64,000 bases of DNA, from assembly GCA_028023455.1 (NCBI GenBank), contig JAQFVV010000043.1, positions 1,797,483 to 1,861,482 on the forward strand. The letters run 5' to 3'. Numbering within the stretch: position 1 is the stretch's first letter; every line of letters begins with the position of its first letter. This DNA comes from Epiperipatus broadwayi (Eukaryota > Onychophora > Udeonychophora > Euonychophora > Peripatidae). The notes under the pieces are model-generated. The model saw only the letters and a program-made list of their open reading frames with translations, did no database searches and had not been told where the DNA came from. Below, one piece after another: positions 35,262 through 47,001 of the stretch. The translations under genes were made by a program, and so were the position numbers.

Positions 35262-36050
35262 TAAATATTAAAAATTTAGTAAAACTTATAGCACCAAGTA
35301 AACTTTTAACACTTTGCCATCATATTCATGGTTAGTCTGCTGAGAACATTAATTTTTTTGCTGACTTGAGTGCTATTTGATTTTTGGTGCATAGTGTATT
35401 CATTTTGTGTAATGAACCACATCTCTTTGAGTTTGTGTTTGCAACCATTTCTTTCCTCACATGCAACTTCAACAATACCTGGATCATAACCATGGCCACA
35501 CTCATTCATGACTATAAAAAACTGATGAGTCGAGAGCATCAAGCCCCACCCCAGACTTTCCACATATCAATGAACAGAGTCACCCTAGTTTTAAAATCTT
35601 CCTTTGACCTACTATGGATTTAAGTGGGATTATTGGCAGCATGGAGAATGGGAATTCTGATGTTGGACTGGCCTGGTCTGTTATGTAGGCTGCAACCAAG
35701 GAGGCTGTCTGGGTGTATAATAGGGTGGGTCGGGTGGCCAGTCTTGGAACTGTGATGACCTGGCATTTATTGAGGTTTGGGGTATCTGGGGTGAAGTCCA
35801 ATCTGTTGACTTAATAGTCTTTTATGATCATTATGGAGAGTGTGGACATGACCGTGATCCAAGTGTTGTTGAAGCTGTGTGAAAAGAAAAAAATTATTGC
35901 AAATGTAAATAAAAGAGGCTTGGTTCATTTCACAAAATGAATACGAAATAAACCAAAAATAAAATAGCAGACAAATTAGCAAACAATTAATGCTCTCAGC
36001 AGACTATCCATGAATATAATTTTACTAAATTTTTAATATTTAAATTCTGA
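35262..36050. repeat. Foldback element with a more GC-rich central insert
   Basis: Arms at about 35262-35525 and 35805-36050 are diverged inverted copies (for example CATATTCATGGTTAGTCTGC against GCAGACTATCCATGAATATA). The spacer 35526-35800 is noticeably less AT-rich. On the minus strand an open frame runs from 35801 to 35580 (DFTPDTPNLNKCQVITVPRL and on), not recognised. Arms and spacer together resemble an old mobile element of unknown class. Confidence 0.6.
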
Positions 36051-36375
36051 AAATATTTCTTTTACATTATATATAAATTGCTTAAATCATAGCTTAGTGT
36101 TGTCGTAAATCCAATCTTATATACATGCACAAAATGCATTTAGTAATAGCAAACTATTTTAATTCTATATGATTCCATTTAGTTTAGTATAATGGTTAAG
36201 TTGCCAAAGCTATATAGATACATATACACACATACAAGCAGTTATAAAATATTTAAATCATTATGTTAATTAAATTTATAAGCCAATATTATTCTATAAC
36301 AACAATATATAAATAATAAATGGACTATGAGATATATAGATATCTTAAGAGCACAGATACATCACTTCTTAATAT

Positions 36376-36870
36376 TAAAACAGGCAAAACTCACTATATG
36401 TATTGCCACACACAGTATGCTAAAGTAATCAATGGATGCCAGAAGGCTTCAATAAAATCCCCATCTAGTGCCTACTCATCCAATATCCCCAGACTATTTT
36501 CTGGTTTGTGGCCTTCATCAGTGAGAAGCCTTTCAGGATCTAATGCAACCCTTCAGCAACCACCTTTTATCTCCATTTAACTACAAAACTATGAGTCTTA
36601 AACTGAAAACCCCTTAATGTTTTCAATCCAAGCCCATTAGCTTATATAGTCATATGGGTCTGAACTGACAAAGGCCACAAGCCAGAAACTAGTCTGGGGA
36701 TATTGGATGAGTAGGCACTAGATGGGGATTTTATGCATAAGCCTTCTGGCATCCATGGATTACTCTAGCTTGCTGTGTGTAGCAATACATATAGTGAGTT
36801 TTGCCTGTTTTAACAACAGTTATACACAAGCATAAGAGGTGGTGGTCATGTTATGTTTATTGACTTCTCA
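36376..36870. repeat. Family A foldback element, long copy
   Basis: Same terminal variant (CACTATATGTATTGCC) as 14856-15516. The minus-strand core at about 36486-36527 has CTGATGA and GTC but GAAAA and a mismatched stem III. The plus core at about 36663-36705 has CTGACAA (G8 lost). Tail TTATACACAAGCATAAG follows the right arm. Confidence 0.7.
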
Positions 36871-37744
36871 ATATTAATTTACTTTTCATTTATATAAAGT
36901 TAACTTATTCCTCTTACATAAGTGATAGTTCAATCTTCATCTTCTATATAAATAATTTTCATTATTAATATTAATTAGATTTAGACATCCAACTAGATTA
37001 TTTTCACAATATAATTATAGGCATCCAACTAGATTATTTTCACAATATAATTATAAAAATACAAATATATTAACTCATTTTAAAATAAGATTTTAACAAT
37101 TCTATTATATTTTTCTAACTTTAAAATCGATCCAAGATCACCTAAGAAAATTTAAATAAACCCACACCCTGGTAAGCAATGGAACTTAATGAAAAGATTC
37201 ACCATAGTGATCATCATCAATTTATACCCATTATTTTGATTTGCACTTGATTATTCACTACAATCTTTAACAAAATGTTTAATTTTTTTTCTCTTAAAAA
37301 CCTTTTTTTTCTTCTCAAAATAGTGGCCATTTTATAAAGTGCCGATATCAGATGGTGAGTTTATTAAAACTATGTCAAGTGAAAATAAAATAGCAGCATT
37401 GATGCTAAAAGTATATACTGCTGTGTAGTTTATTCATTATATAATATATACTATTACATTTTGATTATAGGATTAAAATACAATTTACATAGTTTATCTT
37501 GATTTTCATCCAATGTCCTTGCAAGAAAATCAGTAATTCAATGTATAACATATTCAAAGTAAAGAAGATTTTCATTATTAACAACTACAAAAACAAAACA
37601 ACAACAAAAAAAGCCATTTCATTCAATACAGTAAATAAAAGCCATTTCATTCAATACAGTAAATAAAAGTATATTGTGATCATAAACAACAAAATGTATT
37701 AATATTAAATTTTAAAATGTATTTATTAAATAATTTTATTGTTG
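36871..37744. other. AT-rich DNA with one exon-like segment
   Basis: Contains short direct duplications (the stretch at 36983-37014 is repeated at 37020-37053; AGCCATTTCATTCAATACAG is repeated near 37612 and 37641). A 31-nt exon-like segment at 37324-37354 is treated under findings. Confidence 0.4.
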
Positions 37745-38530
37745 ATGTTCTTAAATAGATGGATGGTGACATGACAGCCCTTTTCAACGGTGATTTTTTT
37801 TTACAGAAGGAACATGGATGACCTATGGGATTACCATTAGGTGGAATAATTTGTAGTATAGTTCTTAACCAATTTGAATTAGCAGTTATTCCACAAAAGT
37901 CTCTACAGCTACATCACCTGTGTATATGGGTGATGTAGACAATGTTCTTATCTATGCTGAAAAAAAACAAACAATTATTGATATAAAGGATAGGTTATCG
38001 CATTTATTTTCTTTAGTTTGGACTACAGACAATGAAGATACATCTATAAAGTGTTTAGATGTGTATATTTAACAATCAAATTCTTAAATTAATTATAAAA
38101 TGATTACAAAACACATCAACATTCATGGTGTAATTCAACTGCATTCTTATACTCCAATTTCATATAAATTGGCTGGCTTCAATTGCTTTTTTGTATAGAA
38201 ATTATAAATTATGTAAGATTGAATCAGACAGAAAAGACAACATTGAAAAATATATAAAAGATTTAGTCAATTCAAGATATAATCCTAATATATTAAATAA
38301 AACCTTCAAAAAAAATTCTATACATCTTTAAATACTAGAAACTTGAATAACAATATTAATGCATGGATCAGCCTTCATTTTGTACCACATATATCTAAAA
38401 AGATGAAAACAACATGCTCAAACGATTTCAATATTAGTTTTAGAATCCCTCCTAACTTTAACCAAATTTTGAACAATACTAAAGATAACATCTCCAAACC
38501 AAGCTCTCCAAATAGTTTATAAAATTAAAT
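37745..38530 (+). pseudogene. Penelope-like element fragment (reverse transcriptase)
   Basis: The stop-interrupted frame gives PMGLPLGGIICSIVLNQFEL at about 37825, which matches the Penelope QKxGxPMGxPLxxxxANxF motif. It is followed by YMGDVDNVLIYAE (the YVDDxxx catalytic block, decayed) at about 37925, TTDNEDTSIKCLDVYI (the IxFLDVxI block) at about 38022, then HSYTPISYKLAGFNC (the SxxPxSxKxG block) at about 38140. Downstream, SDRKDNIEKYIKDLVNSRYN fits the Penelope thumb region. There are several frameshifts and stops. The order of blocks is distinctive for Penelope RTs and not for LINEs. No GIY-YIG endonuclease block was recognised. Confidence 0.7.
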
Positions 38531-38769
38531 TACGGTGTCGGTATGTTAATTTAGGTAGAATAATTAGGCATTACAGCTCTGTGATCAAACTATACACTTT
38601 CATCATATTCTTGCAATATTCTTATTCATATTCATATTTTTGCAATATTCTTGATATCTTTTAAAAATGAAATAATGCGGAAGTACCTAGCGAGCAATAT
38701 GTAAACTAACTGCCAGTAAAGCCCACCCTTTAGCTTTGATCGTGTATGAGCATACCATTTATTTTTTTT

Positions 38770-38858
38770 ATAAGCCAAATGCGTTGACCGGGAAGCGAAC
38801 CCAGGCCAGCTGCTTGGAAGACAGCTATGCTAACCACTAGGCCACCCACGCACTAACA
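38770..38858 (-). mobile_element. tRNA-Gly(UCC)-like SINE
   Basis: Minus strand 38851-38781 folds as a tRNA with anticodon loop CTTCCAA (UCC), anticodon stem GCTGT/GCAGC, T-loop TTCGCTT and A-box TGGCCTAGTGG. The acceptor stem GCGTGGG/TCAACGC has one mismatch and one wobble. It is followed by TTTGGCTTATAAAAAAAA, the same linker plus A-tail layout as the other short SINEs, so a SINE or retro-pseudogene is more likely than a functional tRNA gene. Confidence 0.7.
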
Positions 38859-39025
38859 AGCATACCATTTATTGGCATAATCACTTAGAAGTATAAAATG
38901 CAGTACTTGTACAAAGTTTAAAAAAAAAAATAATAATAATTTTTTTTATAACGATAATAATTATTTTGTAACAATAAATAATTCCTTTACCATATTGTAT
39001 TATAAGAGTGGCAATGTGTCAAGCA

Positions 39026-39115
39026 TTGGTGGTCGAGAGGTCAACGACGAATGCTTTACAAACAGTTGTCCCGGGTTAGTGGGTTCACTTCCCTGCTGAT
39101 ACTATGACACATAAG
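39026..39115 (+). mobile_element. Short tRNA-derived SINE, poly-A tail
   Basis: Plus strand: TTGGTGGTCGAGAGGTCAAC, anticodon-arm region GCTTTACAAACAG, GGGTTCACTTCCCTGC, linker ATACTATGACACATAAG and an A-run. It sits about 170 bp from, and opposite to, the copy at 38770. Confidence 0.65.
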
Positions 39116-39119
39116 AAAA

Positions 39120-40215
39120 AAAAATGCTATCAACAGTGACTAACTATTATAGAACCATGCTATATACTATTGTTTAGATACGTAAATCTACCTTCAGACA
39201 AAAAACAAACAAACGTGCAAAATAAATATCTTTCAATAACAAGTTATTAAAATAAATATGTAATAAAGCTTCAGTTGATTAAACATCTCTAATACCCACA
39301 GTATCAAAATCTCTGCACTCTTAACCTGGACAATGTATTTATATTTTTGACTTCTGAATTTTATAAATCCGGCTGAATCCTTTATTAATTAATCCATACA
39401 ATATGTACGAAAGGTTTTAAAATAAATAGTATCAATTATAATATATATTGATTTTACTTTTTAAAATAAATAAACATAATGTAAACATAGCATTTGTATG
39501 TAACCTTATTTTTTTGTAATTTGCATTATAATTTTAAAGCAGGGAAAAGAGTTTTATTAAATAAGTTCATAAATTATTCAATTAAAAGGGGAAAAAAATA
39601 TGAAAAGAGAATCGATGAAAAGCAAATTAGATAATCAAAAAAAAAAAACAACAAAAAGGTCTCCAGAGAAAATTGAAAAACAAATTTATCTCCGTGAAAA
39701 ATAATTTAATATATATATATTTTTTTTATGAAATAATTGGCAAAATAATAAAATGTATTACAAAAACACTTGTACTTCAGCAGTCGAGATTTATATAATA
39801 CACACTTCATAAACACGAACACGTGATAACCATTTCTTGCAAAATTTAGTTTTAATTTTACTTTCAAAGGACTTTATTATATATTTAACTTTAATTACAT
39901 TTGTAGATTTGTTCGCATGATATTGAACAAAACATAATTATGTGATAACATTGGATTAATATTATATCCAGCATAAATTAAGAGAATCAGAAGAAATTAC
40001 GCAAATAAGAATATATACATATATGATATAATTTAAATCAGCATTTATTTTTTATAGCGTCTGTATACAATTGTAATCACATTCATATCGGCTTTTTCAA
40101 ACCAAATTGTGCAAACGCTTTTTGCGAGTGTTAAATAATAAATGAATAACCTCTGACCCATACAAGATATAGAATTTATGCAGCAATAAACATTTTTTAA
40201 TACTGAACAATAGTC
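39120..40215. other. AT-rich DNA, no feature recognised
   Basis: No coding, tRNA or repeat identity was recognised. Confidence 0.4.
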
Positions 40216-40223
40216 ATTTAGCT

Positions 40224-40614
40224 CAGGGGTGGCCAACTTTTGTGTTCATAAGATCTACTTTTTATTTTAAAAATGTGTTGCAATCGATTTGTTGTCATAG
40301 GCGTAGTCTAAGTGGAGCGAGGTGTGAAATACATACTATTTTTATATATCTACCAAGTAAAAAATAATTATTTAACGGGCCAAAAAACTCATAGCTACAT
40401 TAAATCAAGATTAAAAATATTATTTTCAATAATGATACGACTTAGTGGACGTCACCTATCTAGAATTGAAAAAAAAAAAAGTAGAACAAAAACAAAAAAA
40501 CTTGAAAATCTTGACTTCATTTGTTTCACTCGTTATGTGACAGCTCTTGCCAGATTGGCCTCGCGATCGACCAAAAAGACCGGTGGATCACGATGGACTT
40601 GTTGGATACCCCTG
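40224..40614. mobile_element. hAT-type MITE, 391 bp
   Basis: Ends CAGGGGTGGCCAACTTTTGT and (right) GTTGGATACCCCTG, flanked by a perfect 8-bp duplication ATTTAGCT (40216-40223 and 40615-40622). The terminal CAGGGGT and 8-bp duplication are standard for hAT. No transposase is encoded; the open frame inside is fortuitous. Confidence 0.9.
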
Positions 40615-40849
40615 ATTTAGCTCACAAGTTTCACAAGAACATTGTAATTGGTTAAGATTTTTTCCGTGTTATTTGTCTTCTGTATCCCTCCAGAGATTAT
40701 TGCATCTTGTTATAGGCTTGAACGTATGCATATTAATGTCCATGTATTTGTGTATATACCTTGTTCAGCATTTCTTTAAAAATCCCTTTGACATATTGTT
40801 TCTATTTATTAATAAAAGTATTTGGATGTTTTCTATGATCATTATTAAT

Positions 40850-42560
40850 TATATACAAATGTATATCTGGTACACCATATGGAAAAAAGGATAAATGAGC
40901 TGACATGTAGTGGGCATAGTAACTCTTGGCAAATGAACCTAAAAGGCTGTTGATAATCTTGTTTTTGTTGTTGAATATCACTGGCATCATCATTCTGATT
41001 TTTTCCAAGACCCTGATATTAAAAAAAAAAAAGTATGATTGTGTTTCAATCTCTTTGCGACATAAAGTACATTGAGCATCAGTATTTATGTGTCCTCTTT
41101 TGAACCTGTAGAAGTGTAGTGTGGACAGGAATTCTAAGTTTAGTTTCATTAAAAAGTTAAAATATTTTGGCTCTGGTGATCAGAATTTAAATTTGTGACA
41201 TACTTATTTGTTGGTGATGTTTAATATGGATTTTGCTTCATATTGGGGAGGTGAATAGGGCAATGAGTGCACTTTCTAATATTTATATCTATTTTTAGGA
41301 AAGCAAAAGTGAAAATTTTGAATGGAAAATGAAGATTTTAAAAGTTGTTCCCAATATTTTGGGTTTGGGGTGGTCAATCAGTAGGTGTTATTAAACCGAT
41401 GATCTGTAGATTCTTGAAAGTTTTGGCACACGATAAATTTATGTTAAATGTATTTTGTATTTTAAATATATAAATATTGTGTAATCCTAGTCTATAGTGA
41501 ACAAGTCAATTTCGTAAACGTTTAATTAAGATGGCTGCTGTACATTTACCCCAAAGAAGCTTTATGCATAGTGAGTAAATATGGTAAAGGTTTTGGTGAA
41601 GAATATTATTGGAGTATAATATGCAATTTTTGTCTCTGCTAGTATGTTAAAGAGGGATGTTTGTGCATAAAGTGAAAGGTATGATTTCTCAAGTGATTTA
41701 ACAATGTTTTCTTTTTAAACCTTTTTTGTATTATAATCTGCAACATGATGTTACTTAGATGAAAGAAAAAACAAAGAAAGTAGTAGGTATTCCTTTAAAG
41801 TGTTCTTTAAGACAGGTTCCGGTGTATACCTGCCATACACATAATTTTTCCATATTATAATCAAGTTTATATTCATTCCTATATTTTGAGAGTATCTGAA
41901 TAAGTTGCGGTATTTGTTCTTTTGGACTATAAAAATACAGAGATATCGTCCATAAAGGCTATTTGTGAAATGCTCGTATTAGAGATAGGCACATATATTC
42001 CTGATAGTTCTTTTCCATATATGTGGTAAATGGGTATGCACTTAGAGGGGTTCCTTGAGGGATTGAGTTTTGGGGTGTAATTGACGGTAAGAGGTTTTAC
42101 CATTTAAATTTTCATATATTTCTCCCATATTTAGTAAAAGGTTTCTAAAGATGTATATCAATGATTTGGGAATGGTTGTGTTGGCAAATAGACTGTATAT
42201 CTATTGGGATTTAGTCAAATGCAGATTTAATATCTAATTGAATTATAATCAGACTATATACTTTTTGTTGTATCTGATGTAATCTATTGTTGTTTTGAAT
42301 ATAAAACTTATTTGATTAGTTGAGGAGTCCATTTTTACAAATCGCATGTTTGAAATTTGTGGCAAAAGATATGGCTCTATTTTATCTTTGATGACTGAGT
42401 CTAGCAACTTTATTTCTAGTAGACTCATGGATATGGAACTAGGGATATTGGGTAGAGACTTTGTACTCTATTAATTTTTAATGAAATTTTTAAAAGTGCT
42501 TTTCCTGTTTTATGAACGAATGATGTAAATGAATTAAGAGTATCTTGATATAATATTTCC
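40850..42560 (-). pseudogene. Non-LTR retrotransposon fragment (RT and C-terminal zinc knuckle)
   Basis: The minus strand reads, from 42470 downwards, decayed RT stretches: SLPNIPSSISMSLLEIKLLD and VIKDKI near 42420, a FKTTIDYIRYNK region near 42280, and a decayed block near 41960-41900. It ends in 41149-40850 with HFYRFKRGHINTDAQCTLCR and KEIETQSYFFFF. CxxC followed by E/T..(H to Y)FFF matches the zf-RVT type C-terminal knuckle found after the RT in several LINE clades. Numerous stops and frameshifts. The clade is not assigned. Confidence 0.6.
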
Positions 42561-42889
42561 GCATCACAATTTTATTTTACTACTCTTAAGTAACTTAGAT
42601 TTATTCAGGACCAATAGGATTATGTGTTTATCAATAACATTCCATTCCTTAACTATATGTATCACAATTCTGATTCCTTATCACTTTTTCTATCTATTGA
42701 CTTTTTATTCTTTGTTTTTCTATCGTCTCCGTATTTCCTTTTGGAGTTAGAATAGGTATACTTTTTTATGAATGGCTGCTAAGGTAATGATGACCCATGA
42801 CTAAAACACAAATCTGATGTGGAACAGGAAATTTTCAGATAAGTGAAACATTTTTTTAAAAAGCCCAAGACTTACCATTAATTACATAA

Positions 42890-42955
42890 CAGTCTTGTAA
42901 CACAGTGGTTAGAATATTCCTCTGTTATGAAGTTTGAATACAGACTATGTGAATA
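42890..42955 (+). repeat. Degenerate tRNA-like fragment
   Basis: GTAACACAGTGGTTAGAATA, then CCTCTGTTATGAAG and TTTGAATACAGACT, follow D, anticodon and T-arm order. It is probably an old SINE head. Confidence 0.35.
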
Positions 42956-43282
42956 GTAATTTCTTTTTCAAGAAATTTGGGATTGTTTTTTAAATAGTTG
43001 GTCCATAGCAACTTAGGTAGTCACCTGATATTGGTTTGAAAATGGATAATTAGCTACTGTTAGCTAGAAATTGAAGTCTACATTATCTGGCTAGATTAGA
43101 GTCGGGTGCTCTGTTGAATATAAAACACACACAAAATTGACATATGTTTTCCATCTCGGATGGGTAAAAATATTCTTCTTGGGGATTTAAGCATATGTTT
43201 TACTGTTTTATCTTTTAATGTCATCGATTGCTGCTGATGTAAGAGATACAAATAGATACTTTTATTATATATATAATTGTCA

Positions 43283-43395
43283 TGCCTACAGTGACCTTAA
43301 GTCACTCTGTCTCCTTATGTATAGGACCTTGTCCATTTAAATACACAGAAGAGGGGTGAGCAAGATACAGGCTGAATCTGTAATATTTAAATATT
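43283..43395 (-). repeat. Family C end fragment
   Basis: TATAGGACCTTGTCCATTTA and ACACAGAAGAGGGGTGAGCA match the internal part of family C units in the array at 31140-32520. The hammerhead portion is not included. Confidence 0.65.
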
Positions 43396-43403
43396 ATATA
43401 TAT

Positions 43404-44390
43404 GATCACTACATGAAGTTTACCAATCAGCTCCAACAAGCTTTGTTTACATAAATGCCGAAAGAGATAGAATTCAAAATCTCTATTATCACCCACCTCC
43501 AGACCAGCTGGTTTCGAGCTTATTGGCTCATGTCAGTGAAGGGCTGGGAGACTAGAAACTAGACCTAAAATACCAACTTTAAAGTCAGCATTTATCAAAC
43601 ACGTTTCTATCAATTTGAAAGCATGAATTTATTAGACACGTAAAAGTCTTCAAAATCAGCCTAACAAATCAGATAGCTATATGGGTCTGAAATCAGTTCA
43701 GTTTCCCCATATAGTAAAAGCCTCTGCAATATATAGCATTGTAAAAACCTTCAACGGTATATTTATGACAATCAAAACAAATTATAAATTTCATAACTTG
43801 CCTTTAAGCTTGCATTTTATGATCACTAGATTTTGAATTCTATCTCTTTCAGCATGTACGTAAACAAAGCTTGTTGGAGCTGATTGGTAAGCTCCATCTA
43901 GTGATCATAAAATGCAAGCTTAAAGGCAAGTTATGAAATTTATAACTTGTTTTGATTATCATAAATGTACATTTGAAGGTTTTTGCAATGCTATATATTG
44001 CAGAGGCTTTTACTATATGGTGAAAGTGAACTGATTTCAGATCCATATAGCTATCTGATTTGTTGGGCTGAGTTTGAAGACATATATGTGTCTAATAAAT
44101 TCATGCTTTCAAATTGATAGAAACATGTTTGATAAATGCTGACTTTAGAGTTCGTATTTTAGGTCTAGTTTCTAGTCTCCCAGCCCTTCACTGACGTGAC
44201 CCAATAAGATCGAAACCAGCTGGTCTGGAGGTGGGTGACAATGATAGAGTTGAATTCTATCTCTTTCTGCATTTATGTAAACAAAGCTTGTTGGAGCTGA
44301 TTGGTAAACTCCACCTAGTGATCATAAAATGCAAGCTTAAAGGCAAGTTACAAAATTTATAACTTGTTTTGATTATCATATATATAAGGA
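43404..44390. repeat. Family B: inverted unit followed by a partial head-to-tail dimer
   Basis: The minus unit 43404-43833 is mirrored by a plus unit from 43835, making arms of about 420 bp. At 44247-44380 the start of the plus unit is repeated, a direct period of about 411 bp, as in the 1252-1749 copy. Hammerhead-like cores: minus 43496-43541 (CTGACAT, stem II GAGC/GCTC, GAAAC, palindromic ACCAGCTGGT, GTC) and plus 44185-44231 (CTGACGT, GAAAC, same stem III and GTC, stem I CCTTCA/TGGAGG). A9 is replaced by T in the plus copy; G8 and A9 are altered in the minus copy. Confidence 0.78.
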
Positions 44391-44399
44391 GTTAATGAT

Positions 44400-45446
44400 C
44401 AGGACTAACTGTACATTTGCACATGACTGTTAGGCATAATGTTTAAGCTATATATTTAGTCATAATATGTTTTATAAGAGTATATGATATTTAATAGTAA
44501 ATTGCATATAAGAGCTACCACAAACTCCTAATTCAGCACTGGTGTAGTTGTGAAAAGTATGAATGCTTAGAGCATAACATTGCTGTTTATAATAATTATT
44601 ACAAACATTTTTTTTTTGGTGGGATTTTTTTAGCAATTTCCATGTTTCTGATATTTAAAAACAAAAATTTGTATTCTTTCTATTTTAATACTCCTTTGCT
44701 TAATAATATCTAGATTGTAACTGAAAATAGATTTAAAAATTCATTTATTTTATTATATAAATATAACGAATGCACATTTGCAAGGTATTTACATTTTTGT
44801 CAGATTTTCAATACGTATTAGTAACGAATGTATCTCTGAGATACATGTGACCTATAATGCAATCTCTGCAGGGTTAAAAATGATATAAATAAATCTATTT
44901 GGCAAAAACAAAATATAGTACATAAATGTAGTAATATTTACAGAAAAAGTGAACTATTTCCAATTTAACAAGTTAATAAAGGTTCTGTTTGTTTCGGTCA
45001 AATCTTTAACCAATTTTTGACATACTTCTATCAAATGTATTTTCTTCAACATTATACACTTGCTAGATATTGAGGACAATGCAATATTTCATGTTTGTCC
45101 AGCATAACGGTGTTGGTGGTCCAAATTTCAAAATGCACTGATATCAATTTGGCAAGTTTTCAAATACTAAAAAAATCTAATAATATATATAAAAAATATT
45201 TTATGAAAAACACTTTTATTTAATTTGATGAGTAATGCTACAAAAATCAAAAATATTCGTTTTCTTCAAATGTAATTTTGATTGTTATACGTAACTTGAA
45301 ATAAAAGCATGTGACATTCAGAAATTAATTAATTCAACCACTATTTTTAAAACGAGTGAATGAATTAATTAATTTAGGAAAATCCATGCTGTTATTTTGA
45401 ATTAAATATAACATCCAAAATTGTGGTTGAAGGAAAATAGTTTTTA
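44400..45446. other. AT-rich DNA, no feature recognised
   Basis: No coding, tRNA or repeat identity was recognised. Confidence 0.4.
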
Positions 45447-45472
45447 ATGCATTACTCAGCAAATTAAATCAA

Positions 45473-45972
45473 NNNNNNNNNNNNNNNNNNNNNNNNNNNN
45501 NNNNNNNNNNNNNNNNNNNNNNNNNNNNNNNNNNNNNNNNNNNNNNNNNNNNNNNNNNNNNNNNNNNNNNNNNNNNNNNNNNNNNNNNNNNNNNNNNNNN
45601 NNNNNNNNNNNNNNNNNNNNNNNNNNNNNNNNNNNNNNNNNNNNNNNNNNNNNNNNNNNNNNNNNNNNNNNNNNNNNNNNNNNNNNNNNNNNNNNNNNNN
45701 NNNNNNNNNNNNNNNNNNNNNNNNNNNNNNNNNNNNNNNNNNNNNNNNNNNNNNNNNNNNNNNNNNNNNNNNNNNNNNNNNNNNNNNNNNNNNNNNNNNN
45801 NNNNNNNNNNNNNNNNNNNNNNNNNNNNNNNNNNNNNNNNNNNNNNNNNNNNNNNNNNNNNNNNNNNNNNNNNNNNNNNNNNNNNNNNNNNNNNNNNNNN
45901 NNNNNNNNNNNNNNNNNNNNNNNNNNNNNNNNNNNNNNNNNNNNNNNNNNNNNNNNNNNNNNNNNNNNNNNN
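45473..45972. other. Assembly gap, 500 N
   Basis: A run of exactly 500 N suggests a fixed-size scaffold gap. The flanks are near-identical: ATGCATTACTCAGCAAATTA plus AATCAA at 45447-45472 and the same with one change at 45973-45998. Confidence 0.98.
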
Positions 45973-45998
45973 ATGCATTACTCAACAAATTAAATCAA

Positions 45999-46985
45999 AA
46001 CATTAATATATATATATATTATTAGATAATAACTACTATTAATAATGCATTAATCTTAGATAAAAGTATAAACCATCAATCACACATAATGAAATACCTC
46101 CACTCACCAATGTAATAGAAATAGAAAACAACTATTACACATGCAGTCTAAAACTGACACGTTCAATTTCAATCTATGTGGTAATTGATATCAATCACAA
46201 CATTAGCTTGAAAGTAAAAGTGAACTGGTAAAACAAATCAGGCAAGAAAGTCTCCAGATAGAATTCCCATTTGATCTTATTTGTGCATACAATTAAAATT
46301 CTTTTCAGGTTGAGACTTAATACTCTTAAAGCTAATACAGGAGTTTCCTTTTCTCTGAATGCGAATGAAGCAAAAGTCCAGAAACAATTTGTGATAATTA
46401 ATCAAATAGTAAAATAAGAGTACGTCAAACCAACTGGAATAATTTTTATTAAAAGCTCTAATATAACTTACTTTCTGCCTTAAAAAAAACAAAAAAGAAT
46501 CCACTTTGAGAAAAAAAAAAAATTCACTCAACTAAATTAATAAAATAACTCACAATAAAATAAATAGAATATATACATATCCCCAATTATAAGACTTCTA
46601 ATTATAAAATGAAAACAGCTATAATTTATTACCCAGTAGAATTTGTACATACATTTGCACATGGAATTTAAAAATGCTAAAAAAAAAAAAAAAAATCTGA
46701 ATTTTATATCCATAAATCAAACAGATTTTTAGATTACATATTTACATACAATCATAATTTACAAATATTCTGTTGAGTTTGTGTGTTTGTGGAAGGATAA
46801 GTTACTGCTATACTCAGTTTTATTTCATTTTCTTTTTATTCGTTTTTTTTTTATTTATTTCGTTATAATCATTTTCAGTTAATTTAAAATTTTAAAATGA
46901 TATTCAAACTTATTCATGGATCATCAACTATGTCGGAATAAACGTATTCGCTGATCAACTGTGTCTGAATATTTATCATAATTTA
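45999..46985. other. AT-rich DNA, no feature recognised
   Basis: No coding, tRNA or repeat identity was recognised. Confidence 0.4.
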
Positions 46986-47001
46986 TAAATCAGATTCTTA
47001 A

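Noticed and set aside
38781-38851. Functional tRNA-Gly(UCC) gene on the minus strand
   Set aside because: The fold is good, but the acceptor stem has a mismatch and a wobble, and the linker plus A-tail matches a SINE family with three other copies here.
39600-39700. Upstream phosphoesterase exon with an SGD-like motif on the minus strand near 39645
   Set aside because: The frame around the motif does not read the expected residues, and there is no supporting splice pair.
45464-45988. Open frames across the gap
   Set aside because: They consist of undetermined bases (N), not sequence.
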